Origin: Burkholderiaceae bacterium
Lineage (GTDB): Bacteria > Pseudomonadota > Gammaproteobacteria > Burkholderiales > Burkholderiaceae_C
Length of the DNA: 64,000 bases
Reading direction: 5' to 3'
Assembly: GCA_024235915.1 (NCBI GenBank)
Contig: JACKLO010000010.1
Span: 310,001 to 374,000 of the forward strand
The notes under the pieces were generated by a model that had not been told where the DNA came from, searched no databases, and saw nothing but the letters and a program-made list of their open reading frames with translations. Within the stretch, counting starts at the first letter, position 1. Every line of letters begins with the position of its first letter. Below are positions 20,005 through 30,200 of this stretch, piece after piece. A program made the position numbers and the translations under genes.

Positions 20005-21597
20005 ATGACGCAAGGCGACGCAAAGCAGGCCCTGGCTGATGCCCAGGCCTGCCTGGATCGTGGCGCGCTGGCCGCAGGGTTGGCCGCGGCCGACCGTGCC
20101 GCGGTGCTGGCCACCGACAACACCACCCGCGCGCAGGCCGGTTGGCTGCAGGCCCAGTTGACCTATCGGCGCGGCGACTACGCCGGCGTGCTGGCGCTGG
20201 CCGACACGCTGACGCCCATGCTGCGCGCCGAAGGCGGCGACAACCTGCGCGAGTTCCTGCGCAGCGTGGTCTTCGCGGGGGCGGAGATCGGCCGCTTCGA
20301 CCTGGCACTGCCGGCCGCCTACGAGGTGCATGCGCTGGCCGAGGCCACCGGGCGCGCGGGGCCACGCTCGCAGGCGCTGAACGCCTTCGGCATCTGCTTC
20401 GAGCGCATGGGCGACCCCTGGCAGGCCGAACGCCTGCTGCGGGACGCGCTGAGCCTGGCGCGTGATGGCGAGGTGCAGCGTGAACTGCTGGCCGCGTTGA
20501 ACAACCTCTGCGCGGTGCTGATCGGCGCCTACTACCTGCAACGTGGCGCCGAGGCCTCGCCGGAATCGCTGGCGGCGCTGAACCGTGCGCTGCCGCTGGC
20601 CGAGGAAATGGTGGCCCTGCTTGGCGCCGGCGGTGACCCTTACATGCGCGCCATCTCCGAGGGGAACCTGGGTGAGATCCTGGTCCACCTCGGTGAACGC
20701 GAACGCTCGCAGCAACTGCTGCAGCGCACGCAGGAGGAGACCACCCGGCTGGGCTTCATGCCCCAGCGCCGCCGCGTGATCTGCTCGTTGGCCGAGTGGG
20801 AGCTGCGCCATGGCACCGAGGCCCGCGCTCGAGACCAGCTGCAGGCGCTGCTGGCCGAAGTGGATGCGGAGGGCGCCGCGCTGCCGCCGATGACGGCCGT
20901 GCGCGCCCACCATGCGCTCTACCAGGCGCACAAGGCCCTGGGCGAGACCGCGGCGGCGCTGCAGCACCTGGAGACCCAGGCGGAGCTCCTGCGCGAGCGC
21001 GTGGTGCAGCAACTGCGCGTGCAGTCGGAACAGTTCATCACCCGCGTCGAGGCGGAACAGTCCCGCCGTGAAGCCGATCGCCAGCGGGCCCGCGCGCAGA
21101 GCCTGGAAGCCGACGCCCGCCGCGACCCGCTCACCGGGCTGGGCAACCGGCGCGCGGTGGATCATCAGCTGTCCACCTTGCTGAGCGATGCGGCAGCCGC
21201 CGGCCAGCCAGTGACGCTGGCCATGCTCGACCTGGACCGCTTCAAGCAGATCAACGACCGCCATGGCCACCTGGTGGGCGACCGCGTGCTCGTGACTGCT
21301 GCCCAGTTGCTGCGCGAATGCGTGCGCCATGGTGACCTGGTCGCGCGCATCGGTGGCGAGGAGTTCCTGGCCGTGCTGCCCGACGCCGACGCGGCGCGGG
21401 CGCGCGAGATCTGCGAGCGCATCCGCCAACGATTCGTCGGCCACGATTGGGGGGCCCTGGCCCCAGGGCTGACGGTCACGCTCAGTGCCGGCCTGGCCAG
21501 CACGCCGCCCTACGACGAGACGGCGCTGACCACGCGCGCCGACCGGGCGCTCTACCGGGCCAAGGCCAACGGCCGCGACCGCGTCGAAGCCGGTTGA
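20005..21597 (+). CDS. Diguanylate cyclase with TPR-like sensor region
   Basis: Cytoplasmic GGDEF protein of 530 residues that makes cyclic di-GMP. The N-terminal about 330 residues are helical repeats of TPR character, followed by a coiled coil (about 320-370). The catalytic domain (about 373-527) begins DPLTGLGNRRAVDHQL and contains the active-site motif RIGGEEF. RHGD lies five residues before it, which is the RxxD inhibitory site for product feedback. There is no membrane segment or EAL domain. Enzyme activity is predicted; the input signal to the repeat domain is unknown. Confidence 0.93.
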   Translation: MTQGDAKQALADAQACLDRGALAAGLAAADRAAVLATDNTTRAQAGWLQAQLTYRRGDYAGVLALADTLTPMLRAEGGDNLREFLRSVVFAGAEIGRFDLALPAAYEVHALAEATGRAGPRSQALNAFGICFERMGDPWQAERLLRDALSLARDGEVQRELLAALNNLCAVLIGAYYLQRGAEASPESLAALNRALPLAEEMVALLGAGGDPYMRAISEGNLGEILVHLGERERSQQLLQRTQEETTRLGFMPQRRRVICSLAEWELRHGTEARARDQLQALLAEVDAEGAALPPMTAVRAHHALYQAHKALGETAAALQHLETQAELLRERVVQQLRVQSEQFITRVEAEQSRREADRQRARAQSLEADARRDPLTGLGNRRAVDHQLSTLLSDAAAAGQPVTLAMLDLDRFKQINDRHGHLVGDRVLVTAAQLLRECVRHGDLVARIGGEEFLAVLPDADAARAREICERIRQRFVGHDWGALAPGLTVTLSAGLASTPPYDETALTTRADRALYRAKANGRDRVEAG

Positions 21598-21666
21598 TCC
21601 GCGGTCCGCAGGGCGACCGCATCGCCGGCAGTTCCGGCGGCCCCGGCGGCCCCGCCAGAGGCCTGC

Positions 21667-23574
21667 TCAGCTGCCGACCGGCCCGCCGTCGCGTCGCCGG
21701 ATGGCCAGCGTAGCCGAGCGGGGCCGTGTCGCCTGTGCACCATCGGGCCAGCGCGAGTAGCGGGTCGGGTCGGCCGGGTCACTGCGGCCGCGCGGCGTCT
21801 CGCCGGGGTGCTGCACATTGACGAACATCGTCGTCGCGTCGGGTGTGAACGCTGCGCCGGTGATCTCGCAGCCCACCGGGCCGGTGAGGAAGCGCCGGAC
21901 CTCGCCACTGGCCACGTCGCAGGCCAGCATCTGGTTGTTGCCCAGGTTCGCGTAGTCGCCTTGGCCGAGCGTCGAACTGCTGGCGTCGGTCTGGATCCAC
22001 AGCAGGCCGCGCGGGTCGAAGGCCAGGCCATCCGGGCTGCCAAAGGCGTCGCCGCGGATCGTGCCCTGCGCTTCGGCACGTGGATTGGCTGGGTCGCCTG
22101 CCAGCAGCAGATGGTTCCAGCGGAAGCGGGTGGCGTCGAAGTCGTTGGCTTCCGTCCAGCGGATGATGTGACCCATCGTGTTCATGGCCCGCGGGTTGGC
22201 CGCGTCCACTCCCGGCTTGCCGAGGGCGCCGCGGCCGCTGTTGTTGGTCAGCGTGCAGTAGACCGTGGTGCCGCCGGGTTCGATGGCCAGCCATTCCGGG
22301 CGGTCCATCTTCGTGGCGCCCAGCAGGTCGGCCGCCTGACGCGTCTTGACGACCACCTCGCCTTGATCGGCAAAACCGTTGGCTGCCGTCAACGGCCCCT
22401 GGCCATGCACCAGCGGTAGCCATTGCCCTGTCCCGTCGGCGTCGAAACGCGCGACGTACAGCGTGCCGTGGTCCAGCAGCGTGGCGTTGGCCTTGGCCTT
22501 CGTGAGGCCCTGGGCGCCAGGTGCGACACGGTCGCGGCTGACGAACTTGTAGATGTACTCGAACGCCGCGTCCTCGCCGGAATAGACCACCGCGCGGCCG
22601 GCCTTCGTCACCGCCACCCAGGCGCCTTCGTGCGCCGCGCGGCCCAGGGCGGTGCGTTTGACCGGCGTGCTCGCCGGGTCCATCGGGTCCACTTCGACGA
22701 TCCAGCCGAAGCGATGGAATTCGTTCGGATGACGGGTGGTGTCGAAGCGCTCGTCGTGGTCGCCCCAGCGTGCCCAGCCGGCGGCGCGCAGGCCCCAGCG
22801 CCGCTGGTCGGCGGTGAGGGCCGGGCCACCGTCGAAGTAGCCGGCCCAGTTCTCCTCGCCCGACAGGTAGGTGCCCCAAGGGGTCATGCCGGCGGCGCAG
22901 TTGTTCAGCGTGCCGAGGATACGCGTGCCGGCGGGGTCCGCCTCGGTGCGCATCAGGGCATGGCCGGCAGCCGGCCCGCCGACGGCGAAGGGCGAGGCCG
23001 CCGTGAAGCGTCGTGCAAAGGGCGACGGCCGCACCAGCCGCCAGCCCTCTGGCGCGCGCTCGACTTCCACCACGGCGATGCCATGGGCCGCCTGGGCCTT
23101 GGCGACCTTGGCCGCGTTCCAGCCCGCCTGACCGTCGGTGAACAGCAGCCCTTCGTCCACGTACTCGTGGTTCATCACCAGCAGGCCGCGGCGAGCACCG
23201 TCCAGTGGAAAGTAATGGAGGCCGTCGTGGTGCATGCCCAGCTGAACGGCCTGCTCGGCGGCGGTGTTGGACGCGTCGGGCCGCCAGGTCGGCATCGCGC
23301 CCGCCACGCCCACCGGTTCGCCCCAGGGTGCGATCACCTGCGCCACGTAGCCGGGTGGCACCACCACGGTGTCGGCGTTCGACGTCGGCACGCCGGCGAA
23401 CCCCAGGCGCGGCTGCGGCTCGCCGGTGGCGCAGCCGGCCACCCACGGCCCATAGAGCGCTGCCGCCGCGGCACCCGTGCCCAGCCGCAGCAGCATGCGC
23501 CGCGCCGGGTCGGACACCTCGTGGATGCTGGGGTTGGCGCTGCGGTTGCTGTCCTCGGGCGTGCCGGTATCCAT
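21667..23574 (-). CDS. phoX: PhoX-family alkaline phosphatase
   Basis: Secreted phosphatase of 635 residues of the PhoX (DUF839) family, which releases phosphate from organic phosphates using iron and calcium. A twin-arginine-like leader (ARRMLLRLGTGAAAAALYG) starts at about residue 25, so export is probably by Tat. The MNHEYVDEG region, NNCAAGMTPWGTYLSGEEN, GSPDGLAFDPRGLLWIQTD and MFVNVQHPGE are family landmarks. It starts nine bases after the stop of an ABC permease, with AAGG ahead of the ATG, so it appears to be the last gene of that transporter operon. No Pho box was recognised in front of the operon. Confidence 0.92.
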   Translation of the reverse strand: MDTGTPEDSNRSANPSIHEVSDPARRMLLRLGTGAAAAALYGPWVAGCATGEPQPRLGFAGVPTSNADTVVVPPGYVAQVIAPWGEPVGVAGAMPTWRPDASNTAAEQAVQLGMHHDGLHYFPLDGARRGLLVMNHEYVDEGLLFTDGQAGWNAAKVAKAQAAHGIAVVEVERAPEGWRLVRPSPFARRFTAASPFAVGGPAAGHALMRTEADPAGTRILGTLNNCAAGMTPWGTYLSGEENWAGYFDGGPALTADQRRWGLRAAGWARWGDHDERFDTTRHPNEFHRFGWIVEVDPMDPASTPVKRTALGRAAHEGAWVAVTKAGRAVVYSGEDAAFEYIYKFVSRDRVAPGAQGLTKAKANATLLDHGTLYVARFDADGTGQWLPLVHGQGPLTAANGFADQGEVVVKTRQAADLLGATKMDRPEWLAIEPGGTTVYCTLTNNSGRGALGKPGVDAANPRAMNTMGHIIRWTEANDFDATRFRWNHLLLAGDPANPRAEAQGTIRGDAFGSPDGLAFDPRGLLWIQTDASSSTLGQGDYANLGNNQMLACDVASGEVRRFLTGPVGCEITGAAFTPDATTMFVNVQHPGETPRGRSDPADPTRYSRWPDGAQATRPRSATLAIRRRDGGPVGS

Positions 23575-23583
23575 CGTGCCTTG

Positions 23584-24411
23584 TCAGAGCTTCTCGGTCT
23601 CGCCCACCTTGGGCTGCCACTTCATCAGCCGCTTCTCGATGCGGCCGACCAGCGCGTCCAGCACCAGCGCAAAGGCCGTGAGCACGATGATGCCGGCCAT
23701 CACGGTGTTGATGTCGAAGGTGCCCTCGGCCTGCAGGATCAAGTAGCCCACACCCTGGCTGGAGCCCAGGTATTCGCCCACGACGGCGCCCACGAAGGCC
23801 AGGCCCACGCTGGTGTGCAGGCTGCTGAACACCCAGCTGGTGGCGCTGGGCAGGTAGACATGCCGAAGCAACTGGCGCTGGCTGGCGCCCAGCATGCGCG
23901 CGTTGGCCAGCACCACCGGGCTGACTTCCTTGACGCCCTGGTAGACGTTGAAGAACACGATGAAGAACACCAGGGTCACGCCCAGTGCCACCTTGGACGC
24001 CACGCCCAGCCCGAACCAGACGCTGAAGATCGGCGCCAGGATGATGCGGGGCATCGAGTTCAGCGCCTTGATGTAAGGGTCCAGCACCGCTGACGCCAAC
24101 GGCGCCAGCGCCAGCCACAGGCCGCCGCCCAGACCCAGCACGGCGCCGATGCCGAAGGCCAGCAGGGTTTCCAGCAGCGTCACGCCCAGGTGGCGGTAGA
24201 TGTCGGCATCCACCACGAACCAGGTCCAGATGCGTTCGCCCACCATCCCCGGCTGGCCGAAGAAGAAGGCGGCCTGGCGGTCGTTGTCGAACATCATCGG
24301 CGGCACCAGGCCGGGTTCGGTCATGACGTACCAGAACCCGACCAGTGCCAGCAGCAGGCCGCCCTGCCAGAATCGAACGTTCTTCAGCATTCGGAGTTTT
24401 CCACGGCGCAT
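23584..24411 (-). CDS. ABC transporter permease, SsuC/TauC type
   Basis: Inner-membrane permease of 275 residues with about six hydrophobic segments and the BPD-type coupling loop (ASQRQLLRHVYLPSATSWVFS). The type is that of nitrate, sulfonate, taurine or pyrimidine-precursor importers. The start at MRRGKLRMLKN has GAGG eight bases upstream; an ATG at 24390 (MLKNVRF) is an alternative. It is preceded by its ATPase and substrate-binding protein, with a 129-base gap holding a dispersed repeat. It is followed directly by phoX. The substrate is not determined by the sequence. Confidence 0.9.
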   Translation of the reverse strand: MRRGKLRMLKNVRFWQGGLLLALVGFWYVMTEPGLVPPMMFDNDRQAAFFFGQPGMVGERIWTWFVVDADIYRHLGVTLLETLLAFGIGAVLGLGGGLWLALAPLASAVLDPYIKALNSMPRIILAPIFSVWFGLGVASKVALGVTLVFFIVFFNVYQGVKEVSPVVLANARMLGASQRQLLRHVYLPSATSWVFSSLHTSVGLAFVGAVVGEYLGSSQGVGYLILQAEGTFDINTVMAGIIVLTAFALVLDALVGRIEKRLMKWQPKVGETEKL

Positions 24412-24490
24412 CGCGCCTCGCGCGGCGCATTGGGCGCAGCTGCCAAGCCAAGCTTCCCGCCGCGGACCCGGCTTTGCCGGGCCGCTGGCG

Positions 24491-24540
24491 GACGGCCCCG
24501 TCGGGGGGTAGCGAGCGCTAGCGAGCTTGGGGGCCCCATG
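24491..24540 (-). repeat. Dispersed GC-rich intergenic repeat, copy 3
   Basis: Read on the minus strand it begins CATGGGGCCCCCAAGCTCG directly after the ATPase stop, continues with a second GCTCGCTA-type block and reaches CCCCCCGACGGGG. The same pattern of blocks (CATG, GCCCCC, GCTC, TCGCT, CCCCCCGA) is seen at 766-834. In both cases it sits between two genes of one operon just after a stop codon. Confidence 0.6.
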
Positions 24541-25353
24541 TCACGCTGCCTTGAGTTGTTGCGCGTAGCCCTTGAGCACCTCTTCGCGCAGCACAGCCCA
24601 GATGGCGTTGTGCAGGTCGATGAAGGCCGGCGTCGTGCGCACCTCGGCCACGTCGCGCGGGCGTTCCAGCGTCACGTCGAAGGCGCCGATGGGGTGGCTG
24701 GCGGGGCCGGCGGAGAGCACCACCACGCAGTCGCTCATCGCGATCGCTTCATCGAGGTCGTGGGTGATGAAGAGCACGGCCTTCTTCTTCTGCGCCCAGA
24801 GGTCGAGCACCTCGTTCTCCATCAGCTGCCGGGTCTGGATGTCCAGCGCGCTGAAGGGCTCGTCCATCAGGATGATGTCCGGGTCCAGCGCCAGCGTCTG
24901 CGCCAGGCTGGTGCGCTTGCGCATGCCGCCGGAGAGCTGGTGCGGGTAACGATCGCCAAAGCCGCCCAGGCCCACGCGCTTGAGCCAGTGCTCGGCCTGT
25001 GCCTTCGCCTCGGCCTGCGGCACGCCGCGGAATTCGAGCCCCGCCATCACGTTGCCCAGCGCGGTGCGCCAGGGCATCAGGCTCTCGGCTTGGAACATGT
25101 AGCCGGCGCGCGTGTTGATGCCCTGCAGGTCCTGACCGAACACCTGCACGCGGCCGGTGCTGGGCTGCAGCAGCCCGGCGCCGACGTTGAGCAGCGTGCT
25201 CTTGCCGCAGCCCGTGGGCCCGACCACGCTGACGAACTCGCCGGCGCCGACGGTCAGGTCCACATCGCGCACGGCGGTGTAGCGCTGGCCCGGATCGTCC
25301 TTGCTGACGAAGGTGCAGGACACCCCCGCCAGCTGCAGGGCTGGCGTGCTCAC
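24541..25353 (-). CDS. ABC transporter ATP-binding protein, SsuB/TauB type
   Basis: ATPase of 270 residues that energises the adjacent permease. Walker A is GPTGCGKSTLL, the signature is LSGGMRKRTSLAQ, Walker B is IILMDEPFSALD, and THDLDEA holds the switch His. The start is GTG, overlapping the stop of the substrate-binding protein gene by four bases (GTGA). The signature carries MRKRT where MRQRV is common in this class, a minor change that leaves the Ser-Gly-Gly intact. Confidence 0.93.
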   Translation of the reverse strand: MSTPALQLAGVSCTFVSKDDPGQRYTAVRDVDLTVGAGEFVSVVGPTGCGKSTLLNVGAGLLQPSTGRVQVFGQDLQGINTRAGYMFQAESLMPWRTALGNVMAGLEFRGVPQAEAKAQAEHWLKRVGLGGFGDRYPHQLSGGMRKRTSLAQTLALDPDIILMDEPFSALDIQTRQLMENEVLDLWAQKKKAVLFITHDLDEAIAMSDCVVVLSAGPASHPIGAFDVTLERPRDVAEVRTTPAFIDLHNAIWAVLREEVLKGYAQQLKAA

Positions 25354-26384
25354 GAGCGCTTGTACTTCGCGTTGGCCTTCTTCACGAAGTCGTTCGTGTA
25401 GACGGCCTTGAGGTCCAGCTTGGCGGCGGCGATCTTCGGATCGACGCTGCTCAGCGCGCGGAAGGCGGTCGTCGAGCCGGCGTCCGGGATCATGCCGTCG
25501 GGCGACAGCGCACCCTTGGCGGCCAGGAAGGCGTCGATGTAGACCGCGCGGTCCCCCAGCAGGAAGGCCTCAGGTACGGCGTTGATGATGTCGCCCGGGC
25601 CGGCCTGCTGGATCCAGTGGTTGGCACGCACCATGGCGTTGGCCATCGCCTGCACGGTGTTCGGGTGCTTGTCGATGAAGCTCTGCGGCGCATACAGGCA
25701 GCCGGCGGGCATGGGGCCGCCGAAGACACGGTCGGCCTCGGCCACGTTGCGCGTGTCGGTCACGATCTTCAGATCGCCGGAGCGCGCCAGCAGCGTGATC
25801 ACCGGGTCGAGGTTGCTGATGGCGTCGATGTTGCCGGCGCGCATGGCGGCCACGGCGCCGTTGCTGGCACCGACGCCGACGAAGGACACGTCGCTGGGCT
25901 TCAGCCCCGCCTTGGCCAGCACGAAGTTGGCCATCACGTTGGTGGAACTGCCCGGTGCGGTGACGCCGATCTTCTTGCCCTTGAGGTCGGCCACCGACTT
26001 GAAGTTGGGCATCGTCTTCGGGTTCACGCCGAGCACGATCTGCGGCGCGCGGCCCTGCAGCACGAAGGCGCGCATGGCTTGGCCCTTGAACTGCATGTTC
26101 ACGGTGTGCTCGAAGGCACCGGAGACCACGTCGGCGCTGCCGCCCACCACCGCGGCCAGGGCGCGCGAGCCGCCGGCGAAGTCGACGATGCTCAGGTCCA
26201 GGCCTTCGTCCTTGAAGTAGCCCTTCTGCTCGGCGATCGTCAGCGGCAGGTAGTACAGCAGGTTCTTGCCGCCCACGGCGATCGTGGCCTTGGCCTTCTC
26301 CAGGCCTTGCGCGCGCACCAGGGCCGGCGCGGCCAGCGCACCGGCGGCGGCCAGGCCGCCCAGCATCAGTTCCCGACGTTGCAT
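25350..26384 (-). CDS. ABC transporter substrate-binding protein, NMT1/SsuA-like
   Basis: Periplasmic binding protein of 344 residues. The leader MQRRELMLGGLAAAGALAAP has a twin-arginine look (RRELMLGG), ending Val-Arg-Ala before Gln. The mature part shows the two-lobed NMT1/SsuA pattern: YYLPLTIAEQKGYFKDEGLD, GSADVVSGAFEHTV, ADLKGKKIGVTAPGSSTN and VGASNGAVAAMRAGNIDA. First gene of a four-gene minus-strand unit ending in phoX. Ligands in this family include sulfonates, nitrate, bicarbonate and thiamine precursors; none can be assigned here. Confidence 0.9.
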   Translation of the reverse strand: MQRRELMLGGLAAAGALAAPALVRAQGLEKAKATIAVGGKNLLYYLPLTIAEQKGYFKDEGLDLSIVDFAGGSRALAAVVGGSADVVSGAFEHTVNMQFKGQAMRAFVLQGRAPQIVLGVNPKTMPNFKSVADLKGKKIGVTAPGSSTNVMANFVLAKAGLKPSDVSFVGVGASNGAVAAMRAGNIDAISNLDPVITLLARSGDLKIVTDTRNVAEADRVFGGPMPAGCLYAPQSFIDKHPNTVQAMANAMVRANHWIQQAGPGDIINAVPEAFLLGDRAVYIDAFLAAKGALSPDGMIPDAGSTTAFRALSSVDPKIAAAKLDLKAVYTNDFVKKANAKYKRS

Positions 26385-26420
26385 GTGTTTGTCTCCATCC
26401 GGTTTGGGGGAAACGGGATC

Positions 26421-26433
26421 GTAGCGCGGCTAC
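26421..26433. promoter_or_regulatory. Inverted repeat in the divergent ABC-SDR promoter region
   Basis: GTAGC-GCG-GCTAC lies immediately before the SDR start codon, in the 50-base region between the divergent substrate-binding-protein and SDR genes. It could be an operator covering the SDR ribosome site or a hairpin. No regulator is assigned. Confidence 0.3.
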
Positions 26434-26434
26434 G

Positions 26435-27205
26435 ATGGCCGCCATGGACGCCGCACCTTCCGACCGACTCCTGCTCGTCACCGGCGGCAGCCGGGGCATC
26501 GGTGCCGCCGTGGCGCGCCAGGCCGCCGCGGCCGGCTGGCACGTGGCCGTGAATTACGCGCGGGACGCCGCGGCTGCCGAGGCCGTGTGTGCCGACGTGC
26601 GCGCCGCCGGCCGCCAGGCCTGGGCGTTGCCCGCCGATGTGGCCGACGAGGCCCAGGTGGAGGCCATGTTCGCGCGCCTGGACGCCGAGGCGCCGCCGCT
26701 GGCCGGCCTGGTGAACAACGCCGGCGTGGTGGACCGCGCCCAGCGGCTCGATCAGATGGACCTGGCGCGCTGGCAGCGCATCTTCGGCATCAACGTGATC
26801 GGCACGCTGCTGTGCACGCGTGCGGCGGTGCGGCGGATGTCCAGCCGCCACGGCGGGCGTGGCGGCAGCATCGTCAACCTGTCGTCGGTGGCGGCGCGCC
26901 TGGGCGCCCCGGGCTGGTACGTGGACTACGCGGCCAGCAAGGGCGCCATCGACACCCTCACTGTCGGCCTGTCGCGCGAACTGGCGGCCGAAGGTGTGCG
27001 CGTGAACGCCGTGCGGCCGGGCATCATCGACACCGAGATCCACGCCTCTGGTGGCCAGCCCGACCGTGCCCGGGACCTGGCACCGACCATCCCGATGCAG
27101 CGCGCTGGCTCCGCCGACGAGGTGGCCGCGTCCATCGTCTGGCTGCTGTCTGACGCGGCCAGCTACACCACCGGCGCCCTGCTGGACGTGACCGGCGGGC
27201 GCTGA
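26435..27205 (+). CDS. Short-chain dehydrogenase/reductase
   Basis: Classical SDR oxidoreductase of 256 residues using NAD(P)H. It has TGGSRGIG at the cofactor site, NNAGV, the catalytic Ser in NLSSVAARLG and the YVDYAASKGA segment with the Tyr-x-x-x-Lys pair, then VRPGIIDT. It resembles sugar dehydrogenases and FabG-like reductases, but the substrate is unknown. Either ATG at 26435 or 26444 could be the start. It is divergent from the ABC transporter unit, with only 50 bases between. Confidence 0.9.
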   Translation: MAAMDAAPSDRLLLVTGGSRGIGAAVARQAAAAGWHVAVNYARDAAAAEAVCADVRAAGRQAWALPADVADEAQVEAMFARLDAEAPPLAGLVNNAGVVDRAQRLDQMDLARWQRIFGINVIGTLLCTRAAVRRMSSRHGGRGGSIVNLSSVAARLGAPGWYVDYAASKGAIDTLTVGLSRELAAEGVRVNAVRPGIIDTEIHASGGQPDRARDLAPTIPMQRAGSADEVAASIVWLLSDAASYTTGALLDVTGGR

Positions 27206-27268
27206 TCGACGCCGCGTCGGCCGGCTTCTGCCGGCGCGCCGCGGCGTACGGCGGCGTACAGCGATGCT

Positions 27269-30200
27269 TCAGGCACCGGCGCAGGCCCGGAGCCGGTCGA
27301 GCCAGGCCGTGATGGCCTGCGGCTCGCCAGCGCTTGTGCCGGCACGGGCGCGCAACGCGTACTCGGCGTTGTCGTGCACCGAGCGCCAGCTCTTGGGCGC
27401 CGGCACGCGCACGTGCAAGTCTTCCAACCGCGCCAGCAGCGCCGGCAGTTCGGCCGCCAGCCGACCCCGCGCCGCGGCCACGAAGGCATCGATTTCCACC
27501 AGGCCGACGACGCTCCAGAAATCCGGCGCCTCGGTGACCTTGCGCTGCGCGCTGAGGCGGGCGCGTTCCACCAGTGTGGCGTCGAGCGCCGAGCGCCCGG
27601 GCTGCGCCAGCACACAGGCCAGGCGGTTGACCACGGGGTAGAACAGGTCGGGCGCGTCCTGGGCCAGCGCGATGGCCTCGGCGCGGGCGTAGGCGGCGTC
27701 GGCCTGATGGCTGGCGGACTGTGCCGCGGCAGGGTCGGCCAGGCGTTCCAGCATGGCCAGTCGCTTCCAGGCCGATCCGCACAGGCTGTGGCGCTCGGCG
27801 GTGGGCTGGAGTGTGGCCAGCGCTTCCAGCTGGCGGGCGGCATCGGGAATGGTCTGCCGCGCCGCCTCACGCTCGTCGCTGCCCACCGGCGTGCCGCGGG
27901 CGGCCGATTCGGCGTGCCGCACACGCAGGTTCAGCCACTGCTCGTGCGCCTTCATCTGCGCGCTGCCGTCGGGCGCGGCCGTGGCCCGGCCATACCAGGC
28001 GATGGCCTCGGCCAGCGCGCCCGCCTCGGCATAGGCCAGGCCGAAGGCCTCGGCCACCGCGCCGATGCCGCCCCACAGCGCGCTGAAGCGTGCCTCCAGA
28101 TGGCGCAGGTGCTCCAACTGCCGCGCGGCGCTTCGGCGCTGGAACTTCGATTCCACCGCCAGCTTTTCCAGCGCCAGGGCCAGGCCCAGCGGGGACGACA
28201 GGCTGGCGTATTCGTCGACCACCGGGTCGCTGGCCTGCGCGTCGCCCACCCCGCGGCGGAAGACCCAGTCCGGGTCGCCATAACACTGGTAGGCGGCCCA
28301 GGTGTTGTTGCCATTGCCACCCTGCAGCGGGTCGGCCTGCCGCCACGCGGCTTCGCGCGCCTCGGCCACGGCGTCGATGAAGGGCCGGCCGGCCAGCAGC
28401 GTGCGGTAGAAACGCGCCGCAAAGGCGGCCGCAGCGTCGTCGTCCACCGCCCAGCCGGCGGCGACCACGCAGCGCACTCCGGCTTCGATGAGGGCCTCGG
28501 CCACGCTGGCGGCAAAGGCCGGGCTGTCCAGCGGATCGCGCCCCGGCGCCACCGGCGCGATCTTCGCCAGATGACAGCAGTTGACGAACACCAGTTCCGG
28601 CACGTCGCGCATCTGCTCGATCTCGCGCGGGCCCAGGAAGCTCTCGTCGGACATGACCAGGCCGCCCGGGCCACCCTTGCCGTCGCTGGCCTCGCCGTGG
28701 CCGGCGATGTGCACGATGCGCCAGGGCCGCTCGAACAAGGCGTTGAGGATGCCCACCGCCTCGGCCTGCGCCACCAGCTTCACGCGTTCAGCGCCCACGC
28801 CCTGCAGGCCGCCCAGGGCGGCGGCCACGGCCTGTGCTTCCTGCAAGGCGCCAGGCAGCGGGGCGTAGCGGTCGTCGGTGAGCCGGGGCTCCCCCACCAC
28901 CAGCACCTGTTCGTCGGCGCTGGCGTCGCGCACGCGGCTGCGGAAATGCGCTGTCTGCAGCTTGCGCAGCAGGCGGGTGCGCACCGCCCAGGGCCGCGGG
29001 TCGCCGCCGCTGCGCCGCTCCGGCGGCATGTCCAGCAGTTCCCATGGCACCTTGGCGGTGTGCGGGTCGAGTTCCAGCACCATGCGTTCGGTGCCGCCCA
29101 GGTAGGCCTCCATGTCGCGCGGGACCAGCAGCTGGAACAGCGTGCGGCCAAGCTGGGTGTCGTCGTTGGTGTCGGCAGCGGCGCGGCGCACCATCTGGTG
29201 CACCAGCGTGGCCTGCGGCGCCACGCTGTGCAGTTCGCTGCGCGCGCGTCGGGTGTCCAGCCGGAAGCGGATCTGGTCCGGCGCGCCGGCGGACGACAAG
29301 GCGGTGATCAGGTCGTAGTCGGCCCCGCGGTAGGCGGTGTCGATCTGCCGCCGCAGCGGCCCGGTCCCCGGGGTGATGACCGGTGCGATGACGAAGTGCC
29401 CCGGCGCCGCCGTGGCCTGCACCTGCAGCGCGCGCCAGGCGTCGGAGGCGCGCTCCAGGTACAGCTCCACCAGCGTCAGCCGGGTGGGCAGCGGCCACAG
29501 CAGGGCGTTGTCCGGGCGGCCGGCGGCATCGGCTGCCGCCTGGCGCGCGGCGTTGCCCCGGCGCACGATCTCCGCCGCGTCACGCACGCCCGTGGCGATG
29601 CCGGCGGCCGCCTCGCCCGGGCCCATGCCGGCACCGCCGCTGCCCATCAACGTGGCCGCCAGTTCCACCGCCGCCGCCGATTCACCCTGCTCGGCCAGGC
29701 GCTGCAGCCAGGCCAGGGTGGCCTGGCGCACGCCGAAGGCCAGGTCCTTCTGCGTCAGCGCACCTTCGTCGCCGAGGCCGATGACGATGGCGGCCCGCGG
29801 CCGGGGCGCCCGCCAGGGGTCGTCGGACGCACCGCCGTTGACGAAGACCTGGTGTTCGCCGATGCCCTGCGGGTAGAGCCCGGCGTCCAGCGACGCGCTG
29901 AGTGCGCCTCCCAGGCGGCCGTCGATCACGGCCTCGGTGCCGGTGACCTTGGTGGCGTGGTAGTGGCCCAGCATCAGCGGCTGGCCGATGAAGGTGAGGT
30001 CGCCATTGCAGACGTCCACGCGCAGCGCCGCACCGGGGTCGGCCGCGCGCGCCGCCGCGGCGTCACTCTCCAGACCCGGCGCCGACAGCAGCGACTTCAT
30101 GCTGTCCATGGGCCGGGCCACGCCGGGCTGGTGCCCGCGCGACGGGCGCGAGGCCACATGAGCCAGTGCGGTGCCGGCCCCGGCACTGGCCGCGCCACCC

